DNA of 64,000 nt from Coemansia sp. RSA 922 (GCA_027577415.1 JANBQS010000017.1:1-64000); one strand, 5' to 3'. Positions 39,454 to 49,679 are shown, counted from the stretch's first letter. Numbers and translations: made by a program. The notes: generated by a model not told the origin, from the letters alone.

Positions 39454-40676
39454 CAGGCCGCGTTTGTCGTGGAGTTTTGGGGATATCCATTTTTGTCGGG
39501 GATATAGGGAAAACTCCACAACCTAATTTTTGTTGTGGATGGGTTTTACTTTTATGCAGCTAGGTTTAAATTTTTTTGTGATGAAAATGGAGATTTTACT
39601 CCCTCCATTTCTCAAGTTGGATCATTTTTTGCAGACCGCTCAGCACATCTCCTGCCTTGCTGTGCCTGGTAATTTCTCACTGTTTACTTCTATCATTATT
39701 CTCTTTTTATATATCCCGCACATGCCGACTTTAACAACAACCACTCCCTCTCTCTTCTTTCTAACTCCAACACCTGTGTTTTCACTCTCATCACATTCAA
39801 TTCTTTTTAGCATTGTTTATTAAATACACTTTTGGCTATATCAGAGTACTATTCCCCCGAGCTCAAACATTTCCTCATAATATTCGGCTTGGAGCGATCC
39901 TTCCAGTGACAGGACAGTAAGGGATCTGCGATGTGGTTTTGCTATCCTATTGAGTTTTGAAAAGTCAGACTCGACAGTCCCAGAGTTAGCAAATATTGTG
40001 GCAATGCCACCTACAAAATCCAGAGCAAAGGATACTTGCGCCCCAGCTGTTCCCATGCTTTGTTGAATGGTATCTCGTCTGTTTGCGAACTAACGACAGT
40101 CTGAACTACCTCCTTTTCTTTAAACGTGGCTACCATCTTGGCAAGTGCAAGCTCCACCTGTCCAGCCATGTCCTTCCTGCGTATGTCGCCAAATCGCTTG
40201 AGGAAGGGCCTGTACTTTGTTGCAAACTCAAGGCCGGACATTTTTACCAGCTGACGAGGAAAGATGGGTGGCGATTGCTCTCGGCTCATCTCATTGTTAA
40301 GGTCAAGAAGTGTGCATACCCCAAATACTCCGGTGAGTATGGACGTAATGAATACGTAGAAAATAGATATCAAGTTTGCATTTAATGTCAAATAAACTAA
40401 GAGCTTTAGAGAGAAAGACAAGTGTTAAGAGCTGTGAGAAGATGCCAAAACATCGTTGACAAAACCATTTGGGTGGTGGTTCATTTTTTAAAAAAAGGAG
40501 TGGGCTTGCTACTAGTGTTTTAAACAAGCCTGGCTATAGAACCATTGGGCTGGTGACAATCGAGAGTAAACTGATTTATTGCATTTTGCATAAAATTAAG
40601 AAAAATAAATTTAATCATTTTTGGGGATTATTCAGGGTGGGTTTTTTGCCAAAAATCCCACAGCGAACACGGCCTG
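39454..40676 (-). mobile_element. Decayed hAT-like transposon, copy 1
   Basis: The ends are imperfect terminal inverted repeats. The left end reads CAGGCCGCGTTTGTCGTGGA, and the right end, read inward on the other strand, reads CAGGCCGTGTTCGCTGTGGG. Each end is followed by a hairpin: GTGGAGTTTT/AAAACTCCAC at 39469-39478 and 39510-39519, and GTGGG(A)TTTTT/AAAAATCCCAC near 40637-40661. The minus strand encodes the C-terminal part of a transposase-like protein (about 39841-40421) with SGTVESDFSKLNRIAK and SLEGSLQAEYYEEM, resembling hAT dimerisation segments. A one-base deletion at 40020/40021 breaks the frame. The flanks ACGTAGAC and CCGTATAA may be a worn 8-bp target duplication. Confidence 0.65.
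39841..40421 (-). pseudogene. Transposase C-terminal fragment, frameshifted (copy 1)
   Basis: Two overlapping frames together cover the same protein as copy 2 at 43452-44180. The first frame (40421 down to 40011) runs through QTVVSSQTDEIPFNKAWEQ and then stops after a one-base deletion at 40020/40021. The second frame (to 39841) resumes with DFVGGIATIFANSGTVESDF. The N-terminal catalytic part of a complete hAT transposase is absent, so the element cannot be autonomous. The hAT assignment rests on the ANSGTVESDF / SLEGSLQAEYYEEM region, recalled from related eukaryotic hAT-like proteins. Confidence 0.6.
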
Positions 40677-40789
40677 CCGTATAACTTGTAGAGTAGTTGG
40701 AATATTTATTTAGCTCATTTACAATTTTATTTCATTAATGTCACTCCATTTAAACTTACTATTTTGTACTACATGTTTCTTAATTATGA
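40677..40789. other. Spacer between transposon copy 1 and LRR gene 3' end
   Basis: AT-rich spacer directly after the transposon end; no feature recognised. Confidence 0.4.
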
Positions 40790-42523
40790 CTATGTTGTAT
40801 GGTCCGGCTCACTGCTTTGTTGTGGATCAAAAATAGGGAACTGGTTTAATATATTGTCACCTTCGTGCCAGTTGACATTGCCGAATCTATTTTTGTACGG
40901 AAGGTATACTGTGCTCTTAATAAGCTCCTTGCAGCTATTGCTGAATGGCATGTCGCAAAGAGGGTAGCAAATGTCAAGTACACGAGAACAAGCTAAAGCA
41001 AGCAGAAGCGCATAGTGAGTTACACCTCTGGTGCTATGATATGAGCAACCAGAAAATCTGATAAAATTCAAATTAGGACCCAAGTGGGTATTTGATTTAC
41101 AAAAACCATGGACAAAATCGGCAGTGACATATTCTGACTCTTCAAACTCGACTGTGTTAGGGTTGATATTAACCGATATTAAACGTGGTGCAGACTTTAG
41201 TATTTGTACCATTAATAAAAGTGGTATTGGGACACCGTAAAGCACCAAACATTCCAGTCGTTGCAAACTCATTGGCTCAGTCATTGCTGACATATCAATG
41301 TTGTAATGGGAATTTGTGAGTAATTCAGCATTGAGTACTTCTACAAGTGGTGCCATTTGCAGCACACTGTCTAGAACCTGTTCGACTTGACCTACGTTGT
41401 TCTCAATATCCTCTAAATAAAACGCTATTTCAAATTTTTTGGCTTTGGGAAGTCCATTCTTGGCAAATATCTTACTGCGGCGTAGCGCCAGGGCTCTTTG
41501 GCCAAAAACATCCATTCGCAGTTTACTGAGATGTTTATGACATTTCTCCAACATAAAACTGTTGTCAACCATATGTGGTGAATCAATGATTAGCTCATCT
41601 AGTGCTGGAAATGGATTGTGCTCTAGGGCGACTAAACCTCTCAATGGTCGTTTAGCGTAGCACTTGTAATCTAATTTCTTGAGTACAGGATATTGAATAT
41701 CGACATCATCACCACCCCTAAACACATGCCTAAATAACATAAAATATCTATCTTCGATTCGAAGTCTCTCTAGTGTAAGGCAATTTAATCGAGCCAGTTC
41801 CATTAGGCAGTCCTCACTACAATTCATGTTAATGACTAGATCTGTCAGGTTGGAAAGAGCAGGTGGCATTGTGAGTGTAAATTTAGCAACTGGTAAAAGG
41901 TTCGTCAGACTGCGTTTACTACTGAATAGATCTTTGATTATTGTGTTCAAATGATTTGACTCAATTGGAGAATACATTTCAACCTTATTGATACAGGTGA
42001 TATCGACTCCCCAAACATTAGGCATCATATAGTTTAGCCTCTCTGCAAGCTTGTGTATATTTGCTTCACAAATCGAGTCTTCTGGAATGTTTGATGGGTC
42101 GCCTACTGACAAATCAATTGTGACAAATCTAATGTTTGAAAACACTGCCTCTGTATATTCTTCATTGTGCAGCATCTCCAATACTGTGCCATTGAGAATA
42201 TTTTCATATGATAAATCTAAGTAAGCTGCTAGCACTCGACAGTGGAGGTTTTCTTTAATGACTGAGCTGAGGGGCAAACCAGCTTTTAATGTATACAACT
42301 GCCGGCCAAAATCACTGCTGCATAGAATGTAGGCGTGCTTGCTGAGTATTCTCATAGCTACCGTTCTTAGTCTATGACATGAATCATAGAACTTGAATAG
42401 TGTATCGCTAGCTTGAAACAGTGATGCTTCACTCCGGGCATTCAATCTATAGCGAAGACAGTGGATTTCCGTAAAAAGAATTCGCGTAAATAAGTGATCT
42501 GGAAGGCCTAGTAGAAGAGACAT
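40790..42523 (-). CDS. F-box/LRR-like protein flanked by inverted transposon copies (577 aa)
   Basis: The start is the ATG at 42523. The N-terminus LLLGLPDHLFTRILFTEIH fits an F-box-like helix. The remaining sequence has many Leu-rich segments (LSNLTDLVINMN, NCLTLERLRIED, FPALDELIIDS, LQRLECLVLYG), consistent with an LRR-like solenoid. It is a diverged relative of the chromosome-end F-box-like family, AT-rich like the others and without introns. It lies alone between the inner ends of two head-to-head transposon copies (40676 and 43194), so it might have been moved or amplified together with them. Adaptor function is inferred. Confidence 0.8.
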   Translation of the reverse strand: MSLLLGLPDHLFTRILFTEIHCLRYRLNARSEASLFQASDTLFKFYDSCHRLRTVAMRILSKHAYILCSSDFGRQLYTLKAGLPLSSVIKENLHCRVLAAYLDLSYENILNGTVLEMLHNEEYTEAVFSNIRFVTIDLSVGDPSNIPEDSICEANIHKLAERLNYMMPNVWGVDITCINKVEMYSPIESNHLNTIIKDLFSSKRSLTNLLPVAKFTLTMPPALSNLTDLVINMNCSEDCLMELARLNCLTLERLRIEDRYFMLFRHVFRGGDDVDIQYPVLKKLDYKCYAKRPLRGLVALEHNPFPALDELIIDSPHMVDNSFMLEKCHKHLSKLRMDVFGQRALALRRSKIFAKNGLPKAKKFEIAFYLEDIENNVGQVEQVLDSVLQMAPLVEVLNAELLTNSHYNIDMSAMTEPMSLQRLECLVLYGVPIPLLLMVQILKSAPRLISVNINPNTVEFEESEYVTADFVHGFCKSNTHLGPNLNFIRFSGCSYHSTRGVTHYALLLALACSRVLDICYPLCDMPFSNSCKELIKSTVYLPYKNRFGNVNWHEGDNILNQFPIFDPQQSSEPDHTT

Positions 42524-43193
42524 TGTAAAATCAAAAAGAAAAGTTTTTAATAAATAAATAAAAAATGTGGTAGAAGAGAAGCAAAGTGTGTACTAGCCGC
42601 CTTGAAGGCAGGCGTTGCAAAAGAGTAGCCAAAGGGTAAAGAGTCCTTTGAAGATAATAGTTTTTTTTCTGCAAAAGCAGTTCAATGACATTATAAAAAA
42701 TGAACTTTGCTTTGTAGATACTATCTAAAAGACTGTCTGTTGACAATGCTCACAACTTGTCTGCACTGCTGGCCACATGTATGCGATAGACTATGTACAG
42801 TACGTATTTGGCTATCTATGAGCTCTTCTAATCAAGTACAATGACACACAATTATCCAAAATGTTTGTCGGTTTCAACCTCCAATCTGTACGTCGTTCCT
42901 CAAGAGTTAGTTTTTCTTATATTTCTTCTGGCATTGCTTGCATATCGCAGTTTTCCTGACTACATGACTCCAGATTACAGCATAATTGTACTCCTTGTTA
43001 GCATTTGTGCACACCATCCACAACTTTCCCACTCTCAATACTGGCACATCTCAGCTCCTATGGCTGCAGTCGACCTATTCTTACAGCCCCATGTAATTTT
43101 GATGCATGGCAGTCTCACATTTGCAATTATTCCAATACACTGGTCTACCAGTCAACTACTATCAATGTTCCCTTCTGGCACTACTCTCTACTC
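42524..43193. other. Intergenic between LRR gene and transposon copy 2
   Basis: Promoter side of the minus-strand LRR gene. A plus-strand frame at 42841-43245 (134 codons) is open but runs into the transposon terminus and has no recognisable feature; I do not call it a gene. Confidence 0.45.
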
Positions 43194-44180
43194 TAGGCCG
43201 TGTTCGCTGTGGGATTTTTTTTGGCAAAAATCCCACACCGAATAATTTCCAAAAAATCATTTATTTTTCTTACTTGATTTTATGCAAAATGCAATAAATC
43301 AGTTTACTCTCGATTGTCACCAGCCCAGTGGTTCTATAGCCAGGCTTGTTTAAAACACTAGTAGCAAGCCCACTCCTTTTTTTAAAAAATGAACCACCGC
43401 CCAAATGGTTTTGTCAACGATGTTTTGGCATCTTCTCACAGCTCTTAACACTTGTCTTTCTCTCTAAAGCTCTCAGTTTATTTGACATTAAATGCAAACT
43501 TGATATCTATTTTCTACGTATTCATTACGTCCATACTAACCGGAGTATTTGGGGTATGCACACTTCTTGACCTTAACAATGAGATGAGCCGAGAGCAATC
43601 GCCACCCATCTTTCCCTGTCAGCTGGTAAAAATGTCCGGCCTCGAGTTTGCAACAAAGTACAAGCCCTTCCTCAAGCAATTTGGCGACATACATGGGAAG
43701 GACATGGCTGGACAGGTGGAGCTTGCACTTGCCAAGATGGTAGCTGTGTTTAAAGAAAGGGGGCTAGTTTAGACTGTTATTAGTTCGCAAACAGACGAGA
43801 TGACATTTGACAAAGCATGGGAACAGCTGGGGCGCAAGAACCCTTTGCTCTGCGATTTTGTAGGTGGCATTGCCACAATATTTGCTAACTCTGGGACTGT
43901 CGAGTCTGACTTTTTGAAACTCAACAGGATAGCAAACCCACATCGCAGATCCCTTACTGACCTGTCACTGGAAGGATCGCTGCAAGCTGAGTACTATGAG
44001 GAAATGTTTAAGCTCGGGGGAATAGTGATTGAAGTTGGGTGCAAGCGCAAATTCGACGCGGACGCGGCCAGTAGGTTTATGGACAAAAACACGAGAGAGG
44101 CGTTAAACATTATGTACGGTAAACAACAGATGGCATCAACTCCCACCCGCTCAGAGAATTCCTCCTATCGAAACTCCTGA
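43194..44180 (+). mobile_element. Decayed hAT-like transposon, copy 2 (5' end and transposase remnant)
   Basis: Opens with TAGGCCGTGTTCGCTGTGGG, matching the right end of copy 1. A perfect 11-bp subterminal hairpin follows (GTGGGATTTTT at 43209-43219, AAAAATCCCAC at 43226-43236). The body is nearly identical to copy 1 in inverted orientation, including the stretch 43346-43570. The transposase fragment is broken by TAG at 43770-43772 where copy 1 has CAG, then reads on to 44180 (SGTVESDFLKLNRIAN, SLEGSLQAEYYEEM). Similarity to copy 1 ends near 44025. I find no matching 3' terminal repeat, so the outer boundary is uncertain. Confidence 0.62.
43452..44180 (+). pseudogene. Transposase C-terminal fragment with nonsense codon (copy 2)
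   Basis: The frame is continuous from 43452 to 43772, where a TAG interrupts it, and resumes in the same frame at 43773 through 44180. Copy 1 has Gln at the stop position but carries a frameshift that copy 2 lacks, so the two copies were inactivated separately. From about 44150 another open frame (to 44508) continues in a shifted register with IETPEVTILATG and could be a tail of the same protein or chance. Confidence 0.6.
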
Positions 44181-44509
44181 AGTGACGATTCTGGCGACTG
44201 GATCCCAATCCCTCCTACCCATGGCTCGGTTTAGCTTGGCAGAACCTGTGATGGCTCTCAACGACAGCGGCATGCATGTGGAGCAGCCATTTGGATCTGA
44301 TCTGAATAATTTTTCAGAGGCTGTGAGGCTTGTCGCCAGGCCAACTCGGCCCAAGGTACAACTGGTTGGTAACTTGTCGAATATGAGCATCAACAAGTCC
44401 ACCACATTGTCGGTTGATAGACCAAAGCTGCTGGTTCCAAAATTGGGACAGCGCAAACCAGCCGCATACACTGGCAGTCCTAGTACGTCGACCAAGGTTA
44501 ACAAATGAG

Positions 44510-45091
44510 ACAGAGATTACGGACAGAAAGACACATCTGACCCATCGTGCAAAGAAAAGAAAACGGACTAGTTGTTTTAATAGTTTGCGTATATAATTCA
44601 AAATGAGATTTTCGTATCACTTACATGTGCTCATACTTTATTGTAAAAATGACTTTGCTATGGCAATGTCGGGGAACCTAGTTGGCAGCGTTCAGATTAC
44701 ACATAGGTATGAGAATAAAGAATGTTCTACAACTAGCAGACAATGTACTTCTTCGATTTATGCCAATACGCCCGCAGGCGGCATATTTGGCGATTTGCAA
44801 GGCGCTTGCAAACATGTATTAAGCCATGTGTTGCTGCCGTAGATTAAGGGTGATTATCGCACCCTGATGCAACGATGTACATGTTCAATTCACATTGTCA
44901 ATACACAGGTGACAATAGCGGATTAGGTTTAACATTGCTGGCCACTCCATGTATTCCCACGAAAGGGCTCGCTCGTTATCAGAATGCTATAAAAGGTACA
45001 GTGCCTGGCGTGGTCTCTCAAATTGACGAACACCAATATCTTTCACAACCACAACCAATACTAACCAACTTGATCAACACTTTGTTTTACA
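44510..45091. promoter_or_regulatory. Intergenic; TATA box of the HD-like gene
   Basis: TATAAAAG at 44988-44995 lies about 97 bp before the ATG at 45092. A small hairpin AGGGTG/CACCCT lies at about 44846-44864. No gene supported. Confidence 0.5.
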
Positions 45092-45721
45092 ATGTCCTCC
45101 ACTACCACTACCATGACTCCTGAGCAACGTGTGGCCAAGGTGTTCCAGCTACTCGAACTTTCCGGCAGGAAGGAGCACATTAGCGGAAGAATGACACAGC
45201 TAGCACATTCACTTCAAGTCGCAAATCTCGCCAAGACAGAGGGTGCCGATGAAGAAACCATTTTGGCCGCGCTCATGCTCAATATCGGGTGCCCCCATTT
45301 ACTACCAGAGCAGCGTAGTGACACTCGTGACATGAAGCTAAAGATGCCGCACCTAGTTGACTATGTCCCAGATTTTATTGCCGTTGATCGCTACGAGGCC
45401 GATGACTTCAATGAGCGCAAGCTCGGGTTCTCCAACAAGACGTGCGAGCTGGTCGAGTCTATCGTCTTGGCCAAGCGCTACCTTTCAGCCGCTAATCCTG
45501 CAACCGAAATCGACCTTTTTGTGTTGCATTCGCTACTATTTAGACAAACCATCCCCGTTGGGAGTGACAGGGGTTCCGGATTAGAGTATCGCTCGCTCTT
45601 CGAGCAAAAAATTCAGCTCATAAAGTGGGACGACGCAGCTGCCAAGGCCACTGGGGGTAAACCACCTGCTTTGGACACGTACCGCGATATGGTTATCAGA
45701 AACTTGAAGCCTGTGGTTTAG
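45092..45721 (+). CDS. PhnZ-like HD-domain protein with lost metal ligands (209 aa)
   Basis: The protein aligns by eye with the PhnZ/TmpB-type HD-domain mixed-valence di-iron oxygenases. It keeps TQLAHSLQVANLAK (His39), AALMLNIG, LGFSNKTCELVES, AKRYL and a C-terminal KWDD and YRDMVI. The family's metal centre uses His34, the HD pair His58-Asp59, His80, His104 and Asp161 (PhnZ numbering, from the literature). Here the HD pair is Leu63-Asn64, the ESHV-type His is Ile124, and no His is seen where the third would be. Only the first His and the last Asp seem retained. A binding or regulatory pseudoenzyme is the likely outcome. TATAAAAG lies 97 bp upstream. Confidence 0.78.
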   Translation: MSSTTTTMTPEQRVAKVFQLLELSGRKEHISGRMTQLAHSLQVANLAKTEGADEETILAALMLNIGCPHLLPEQRSDTRDMKLKMPHLVDYVPDFIAVDRYEADDFNERKLGFSNKTCELVESIVLAKRYLSAANPATEIDLFVLHSLLFRQTIPVGSDRGSGLEYRSLFEQKIQLIKWDDAAAKATGGKPPALDTYRDMVIRNLKPVV

Positions 45722-46512
45722 GTCATACTTTTATTTAGCGCCTCCGTCTCAGACAGAGGACTATTAGTATTTCACAATCCAAGTCCACACAGGGCTTCAA
45801 TATATCGATAATATTCTTTGAAACACTGAGCAGACTTTTTTTTTTTTACCAAGAGGTACATTGGAATCTAAAATATCAAAGATACAGCAGCAAAATGGAA
45901 ACTACGGCACTTGGAAAATAGACATCCTTGTCATCGGCTATTGAGATGACGGTGCTTAGCATAAACGGACTATCAAAAAACGAATGGTGAACGCGTGAAA
46001 ACAATCGTAGAATTTGATATATTTATAGGTAAATGGGACCATGCCTACATGGCGCTGACACTTCCGCAGCAAAGGGAAAGAGAAACTCAAAGAAATACTA
46101 GTATGAACAGAGGCTAAAGGATTCATGCGATCCTTTTGTCTTTGCCTAGTTTAAAGGAATTGAAAATGATCGGCCACATCAGTTTTTCCTTTTTCTCTTT
46201 TTAGTGACATGAAAGACACTCGTGGTGCCTCAGACTTCATGGCTGAAGAACAGTGAAAGAAAAGAACCTAAAGAAGTACATAAAAAAGCTATTGCGTCTT
46301 TATTCGTTTTACATGCGGCGCCAAGAACACAAAAAAGTTGCTAAGAGTTGTCTGTGCGCTTAAATAGAGAGGCAAAACAAACGGATGAAGCCCAGCGGTC
46401 CAACATTTACGTTCATCTCATCTTCCATCCATTTAACGAACGACTAACGACATTCTTACTTTTTTCCTTCTATCTTTATTTTGCATATTAATCGTAACTG
46501 ATTCTTTGTATA
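45722..46512. other. Intergenic, promoter of the receptor-like gene
   Basis: A 791-bp stretch without a supportable gene. Contains GCAAAGGGAAAGAGAAACTC at about 46072-46091, reminiscent of the GAGCAAAGGAAA element of the repeat arrays, but as a single copy without TGATGTCAT next to it. Confidence 0.45.
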
Positions 46513-47769
46513 ATGTATACTCCAGCAGGGCGTGCTGATAGTAGCGGCGCTGGACACCCGGTGCTTCCCGCAGACATTGGACAGGCGCTGGCGGAGCTTG
46601 CCGCAACGCTAGGCAATGGCAACGGTAGTGTCATGGGAGACGAGTGGTCATTTGTTATTTCTGACAAGTGGGTAATGACCATCCAGTCGCTGGCGATAGT
46701 ATCGCTTATCTCATCGGCTTTTGTACTAGCAGCGATAGCCCACATTGCTCATCGGCACCGCAAGTACTTGCAGCGGCTGTCACTCCGAGTATCCGGCTAC
46801 GTAGCGCTAGCCGACCTTTTGAGCTCAGTGGCGCAAATTGTCATGCTGCAAAACGACTTGATGATGGGGCAGACCAAGTCCGGACTACGCTTTATCCTGT
46901 GGTTGTCAATGTTCAGCACCTTGCTGTTTGTGTTTCTGACCCTCGCGATCTCGATTCAGTTACATCTGAGCACACTGACAAAAGTACGAGTAGCTGTTTA
47001 CATGCGGCTGGAGCGCTGGTACGTGCCAGTCAGCGTCGTTTTGGCAGCTTTGTTGCCAGCCATAGCCGTAGCGCAGATGCGTGACATTTACTGGGTACCG
47101 TACATGCATGCTTTCAACTGGCCGGCCGAGTCTTGGGTGCGGCGCCTAGTTCTGTGGATGTGCAACTACGTGTGGGTAGTTTTGACGATTGCGTACTGCT
47201 CAGGCGTAGCGATTCTTTTGTCGCTGAGGATCTGGGCGATGTGGCGCAGCTCAGTAGAGGTCATCGCAGCACCGCGTATGCCCGAAAAGTGGGACTGGAA
47301 CCGTCTGACGTCAGCATCGTCCGTGCGCGAAAGCCATGACACCGAGACATTGAAGGACTCGGGCAGCAGCCATTTCTCGGTAGGAGATGGAGGCGCAGGA
47401 CTGTTCTCGCCGACTGTTGGCCGGCGGCAATCGCTAGAGCCTGTAGTGAATAATGGCTCAAGGCGCGGATACTTGGTGACTGTGGTAGGCGGACATGCGG
47501 GTGCTGGCGGGGCGGCAATGGCAGTGAGATCATATGTGGATAAGCGGCGGTTTCTGCGCTCAGTGCAACGACTGGCATGCTACCCTTTGGTACCGATTAT
47601 TACGCAGCTGGGAGTAGTGGCTATGAACATGGCGGCGGAGCCATCGCGAGGACTGTACGTGTACGGAACTGCGATGGCGTGTCTGAGTGGACTACTGAAT
47701 CTGCTAGTGTTTTTGCTGAATCCTGCACTGCCTGACATTTGGCGAGATGCGGCATTGGCGTCTCTCTAA
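46513..47769 (+). CDS. Seven-TM receptor-like protein (418 aa)
   Basis: The hydrophobic segments fit seven membrane helices: about residues 57-80, 93-112, 124-147, 168-188, 212-236, 352-372 and 382-402. A short extracellular N-terminus carries a potential glycosylation site (NGS). A long third cytoplasmic loop (about 240-345) contains Ser-rich and Gly-rich stretches. This layout fits the fungal GPR1/cAMP-receptor-like GPCR class, which signals through G-alpha and cAMP, but no diagnostic motif is certain. The ligand is unknown. The gene is a single exon with core-gene codon use. Confidence 0.75.
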   Translation: MYTPAGRADSSGAGHPVLPADIGQALAELAATLGNGNGSVMGDEWSFVISDKWVMTIQSLAIVSLISSAFVLAAIAHIAHRHRKYLQRLSLRVSGYVALADLLSSVAQIVMLQNDLMMGQTKSGLRFILWLSMFSTLLFVFLTLAISIQLHLSTLTKVRVAVYMRLERWYVPVSVVLAALLPAIAVAQMRDIYWVPYMHAFNWPAESWVRRLVLWMCNYVWVVLTIAYCSGVAILLSLRIWAMWRSSVEVIAAPRMPEKWDWNRLTSASSVRESHDTETLKDSGSSHFSVGDGGAGLFSPTVGRRQSLEPVVNNGSRRGYLVTVVGGHAGAGGAAMAVRSYVDKRRFLRSVQRLACYPLVPIITQLGVVAMNMAAEPSRGLYVYGTAMACLSGLLNLLVFLLNPALPDIWRDAALASL

Positions 47770-48176
47770 GAGTAGTCGAAAAATGTCGATCACTTTTCTA
47801 ATTTGGGGTGAGGACAAAAGGACCATGGGCCCAAAGGCTTCAATAAAAACAAATTTTTTTTTTTTTCGTATTTCGTGCCTGCAGCTGGACACTCGGTTCT
47901 TTTTTGTCTCTCTTTCTTGTCTCGTAAATAAATGGTTCTTCAATTATTCTAATTACCGCATATGTGTGTGTGTGGCTTGGTGTGGGTGCTCAATCGACCG
48001 CCCCCTTTCTTTTGCATGAAGCAAGCCGCCGCACATACTTTGCTTTCATTTCATTCTTTTTATGTGTTTGACTGGGTTTGTTCCTGTTTGTTTGTTATTT
48101 TTTTTTTTGTTTATTAGTTTCTTTGTCACTTTTTTTTCTTTCTTTTCTTTTCTCTTTTATATATTTTTTGCACAGT
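47770..48176. promoter_or_regulatory. Promoter/leader of the DHHC gene
   Basis: Contains a T-rich and CT-rich leader (about 48090-48170) ending GCACAG right before the ATG at 48177; this looks like a splice acceptor, but no donor is assigned. A short GT repeat is near 47962. Confidence 0.4.
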
Positions 48177-49661
48177 ATGCGGCGCTCGTCAGTCAACACA
48201 GAGGATGCAGAGTTTGATGACGCTACTACTGCCGTGCTCAACTACAAGGGCCGAGTCAGCCCAGCACAGGTACGGCCCAAGGCAGCAAAGTTGCTAGGGC
48301 TAGAGTCGTCCACCGCAGCTTTATCGCTATGGCCCGCAACAGCAACCAGCAGCGGAGCGGGTGTAGCAAAGGGGCTAAGCAAAATGCAGTACGACGAGGA
48401 CGATGCTCGTGGGCCGCTGTTACTGACACCAACGTCGCCCATGTCAGAAACCGAGACTGGAGCGTCGCGGTGGGTGCCAGAGTGGCCTGAGCCGGACGCC
48501 GCATATGTAGAGAATCTTATGCGACGAAGGCCAGCGCCCATTACTCCTCCACAACACCAGGCCTTGAACGTAGTGACAACGGACTTGGACGATCCGCTGG
48601 TAGTATGGCAGCAAGTAGCAAAACTGCCAGCCGTGAGTGGGATACCCCGAGGCGCTGACAACCTCTGGCACCGCACACATGGGCTGCACCTGCCAGTCGA
48701 CCCGCTCTTCGTCATGCAGTGGATGGGTGCTGTGCTGCTAACCGGCGGCTACATATTGCTTGTTCGCCCACTTGTCAGCTACAACCCTCAGGCTACAGCT
48801 GTGAACATCGCGGGCGCTGTGGTCGTCGCCTTATCGCATAGTTTGAGTCTGGCTGCATCGGCCATCGATACGCAGGCGCCCGAGACAAAGGACTCAGTGC
48901 GTGACATTTACTTTAAGCAGACGTGGGGCGTGCCTGTCGTTGACCCCACCACGGGCCTCTGCCGCGTATGCTGTGTCCAGGCTGGTCCCGGTACGCGGCA
49001 CTGTAAGCGCTGCAACAAGTGTGTGGTCGGATTGGACCACCACTGTCGTTGGCTGAATACATGTGTGGGTAAAAGGAACTACTGGCTGTTCTTTTCTTCG
49101 CTGGTCTTTGCCTTCCTGGCTCTATTGTTTGTCCTCAGTGGCGCCGCACGTCTAGTTTACCTCGCTGCTACGGATGAGTCGGCATTTGACCGCACCGCTC
49201 GCTTGTTCCTCAATCAAACACCGATGGATTTTAACAAGGTCATGTCGCCGCCGGCAATAGCCCTAGTGGTAGTCTTGGCCTTTTATGCGGTTTTAGCGGC
49301 CGCTGGCCTGGTATCTGTAGCTATGCTGCTGACCTTGCATTTGCGTTTGTGTGTTATGCGCATGACTACGTTTGAGTATGCTGCTATGAAATACAAGCAG
49401 TCCCAAGCGACTGATGACGACAGTAGCGAAATGCTGCCAATGTCAGCACTCCCGATATACACAGCTGGTGCCCTTCCGAGTCCCACAGCGTCTCCTATGC
49501 CAGCCTCGCCATCTCGTCGTAGTCGTCGTCAGTCTACGACTCTGGCTATCCATGTTATATCTGCTCCATACCGGGTCACACAGGCAATATGGCGATTTCT
49601 GGGCAGCATTGCTACCAGACGTCAAAGTAAAGTCACATACGACCAATTAGCATATACCTAA
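48177..49661 (+). CDS. DHHC-type protein S-acyltransferase (494 aa)
   Basis: A membrane palmitoyltransferase. The start at 48177 gives [15 protein letters not shown]; the frame upstream is T-rich leader that only mimics a hydrophobic helix. After a ~170-residue soluble N-terminus come two TM helices (about 180-200 and 205-227). The Cys-rich DHHC domain follows, from [18 protein letters not shown] to [15 protein letters not shown], with the active centre Asp287-His288-His289-Cys290. Two further TM helices are at about 303-325 and 360-385. The TTxE-like segment [10 protein letters not shown] supports the family. The C-terminus is Ser/Pro-rich. The long N-terminal extension distinguishes it from short DHHC proteins; the subgroup is not assigned. 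Confidence 0.93.
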   Translation: MRRSSVNTEDAEFDDATTAVLNYKGRVSPAQVRPKAAKLLGLESSTAALSLWPATATSSGAGVAKGLSKMQYDEDDARGPLLLTPTSPMSETETGASRWVPEWPEPDAAYVENLMRRRPAPITPPQHQALNVVTTDLDDPLVVWQQVAKLPAVSGIPRGADNLWHRTHGLHLPVDPLFVMQWMGAVLLTGGYILLVRPLVSYNPQATAVNIAGAVVVALSHSLSLAASAIDTQAPETKDSVRDIYFKQTWGVPVVDPTTGLCRVCCVQAGPGTRHCKRCNKCVVGLDHHCRWLNTCVGKRNYWLFFSSLVFAFLALLFVLSGAARLVYLAATDESAFDRTARLFLNQTPMDFNKVMSPPAIALVVVLAFYAVLAAAGLVSVAMLLTLHLRLCVMRMTTFEYAAMKYKQSQATDDDSSEMLPMSALPIYTAGALPSPTASPMPASPSRRSRRQSTTLAIHVISAPYRVTQAIWRFLGSIATRRQSKVTYDQLAYT

Positions 49662-49679
49662 TATTTTTTTTTGTATTTA

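Noticed and set aside
39530..39823. 97-codon frame inside the left part of transposon copy 1
   Set aside because: Composition-driven (Phe/Leu/Thr/Ser), on the strand opposite to the transposase remnant, with no motif.
42841..43245. 134-codon plus-strand frame upstream of transposon copy 2
   Set aside because: It runs across the transposon terminus and into its hairpin, has no homology I can see, and its hydrophobic look is typical of AT-rich chance frames.
44603..44842. 79-codon frame downstream of transposon copy 2
   Set aside because: No TATA box, no family resemblance, and it overlaps small inverted repeats in the DNA; not enough to call a gene.
48060..48176. A hydrophobic N-terminal extension of the DHHC protein
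   Set aside because: The Phe/Leu/Ser stretch is translation of a T-rich leader; the ATG at 48177 gives a normal soluble N-terminus. The same applies to the upstream extensions of NOG1, CBF5, POB3 and TRAPPC2L.
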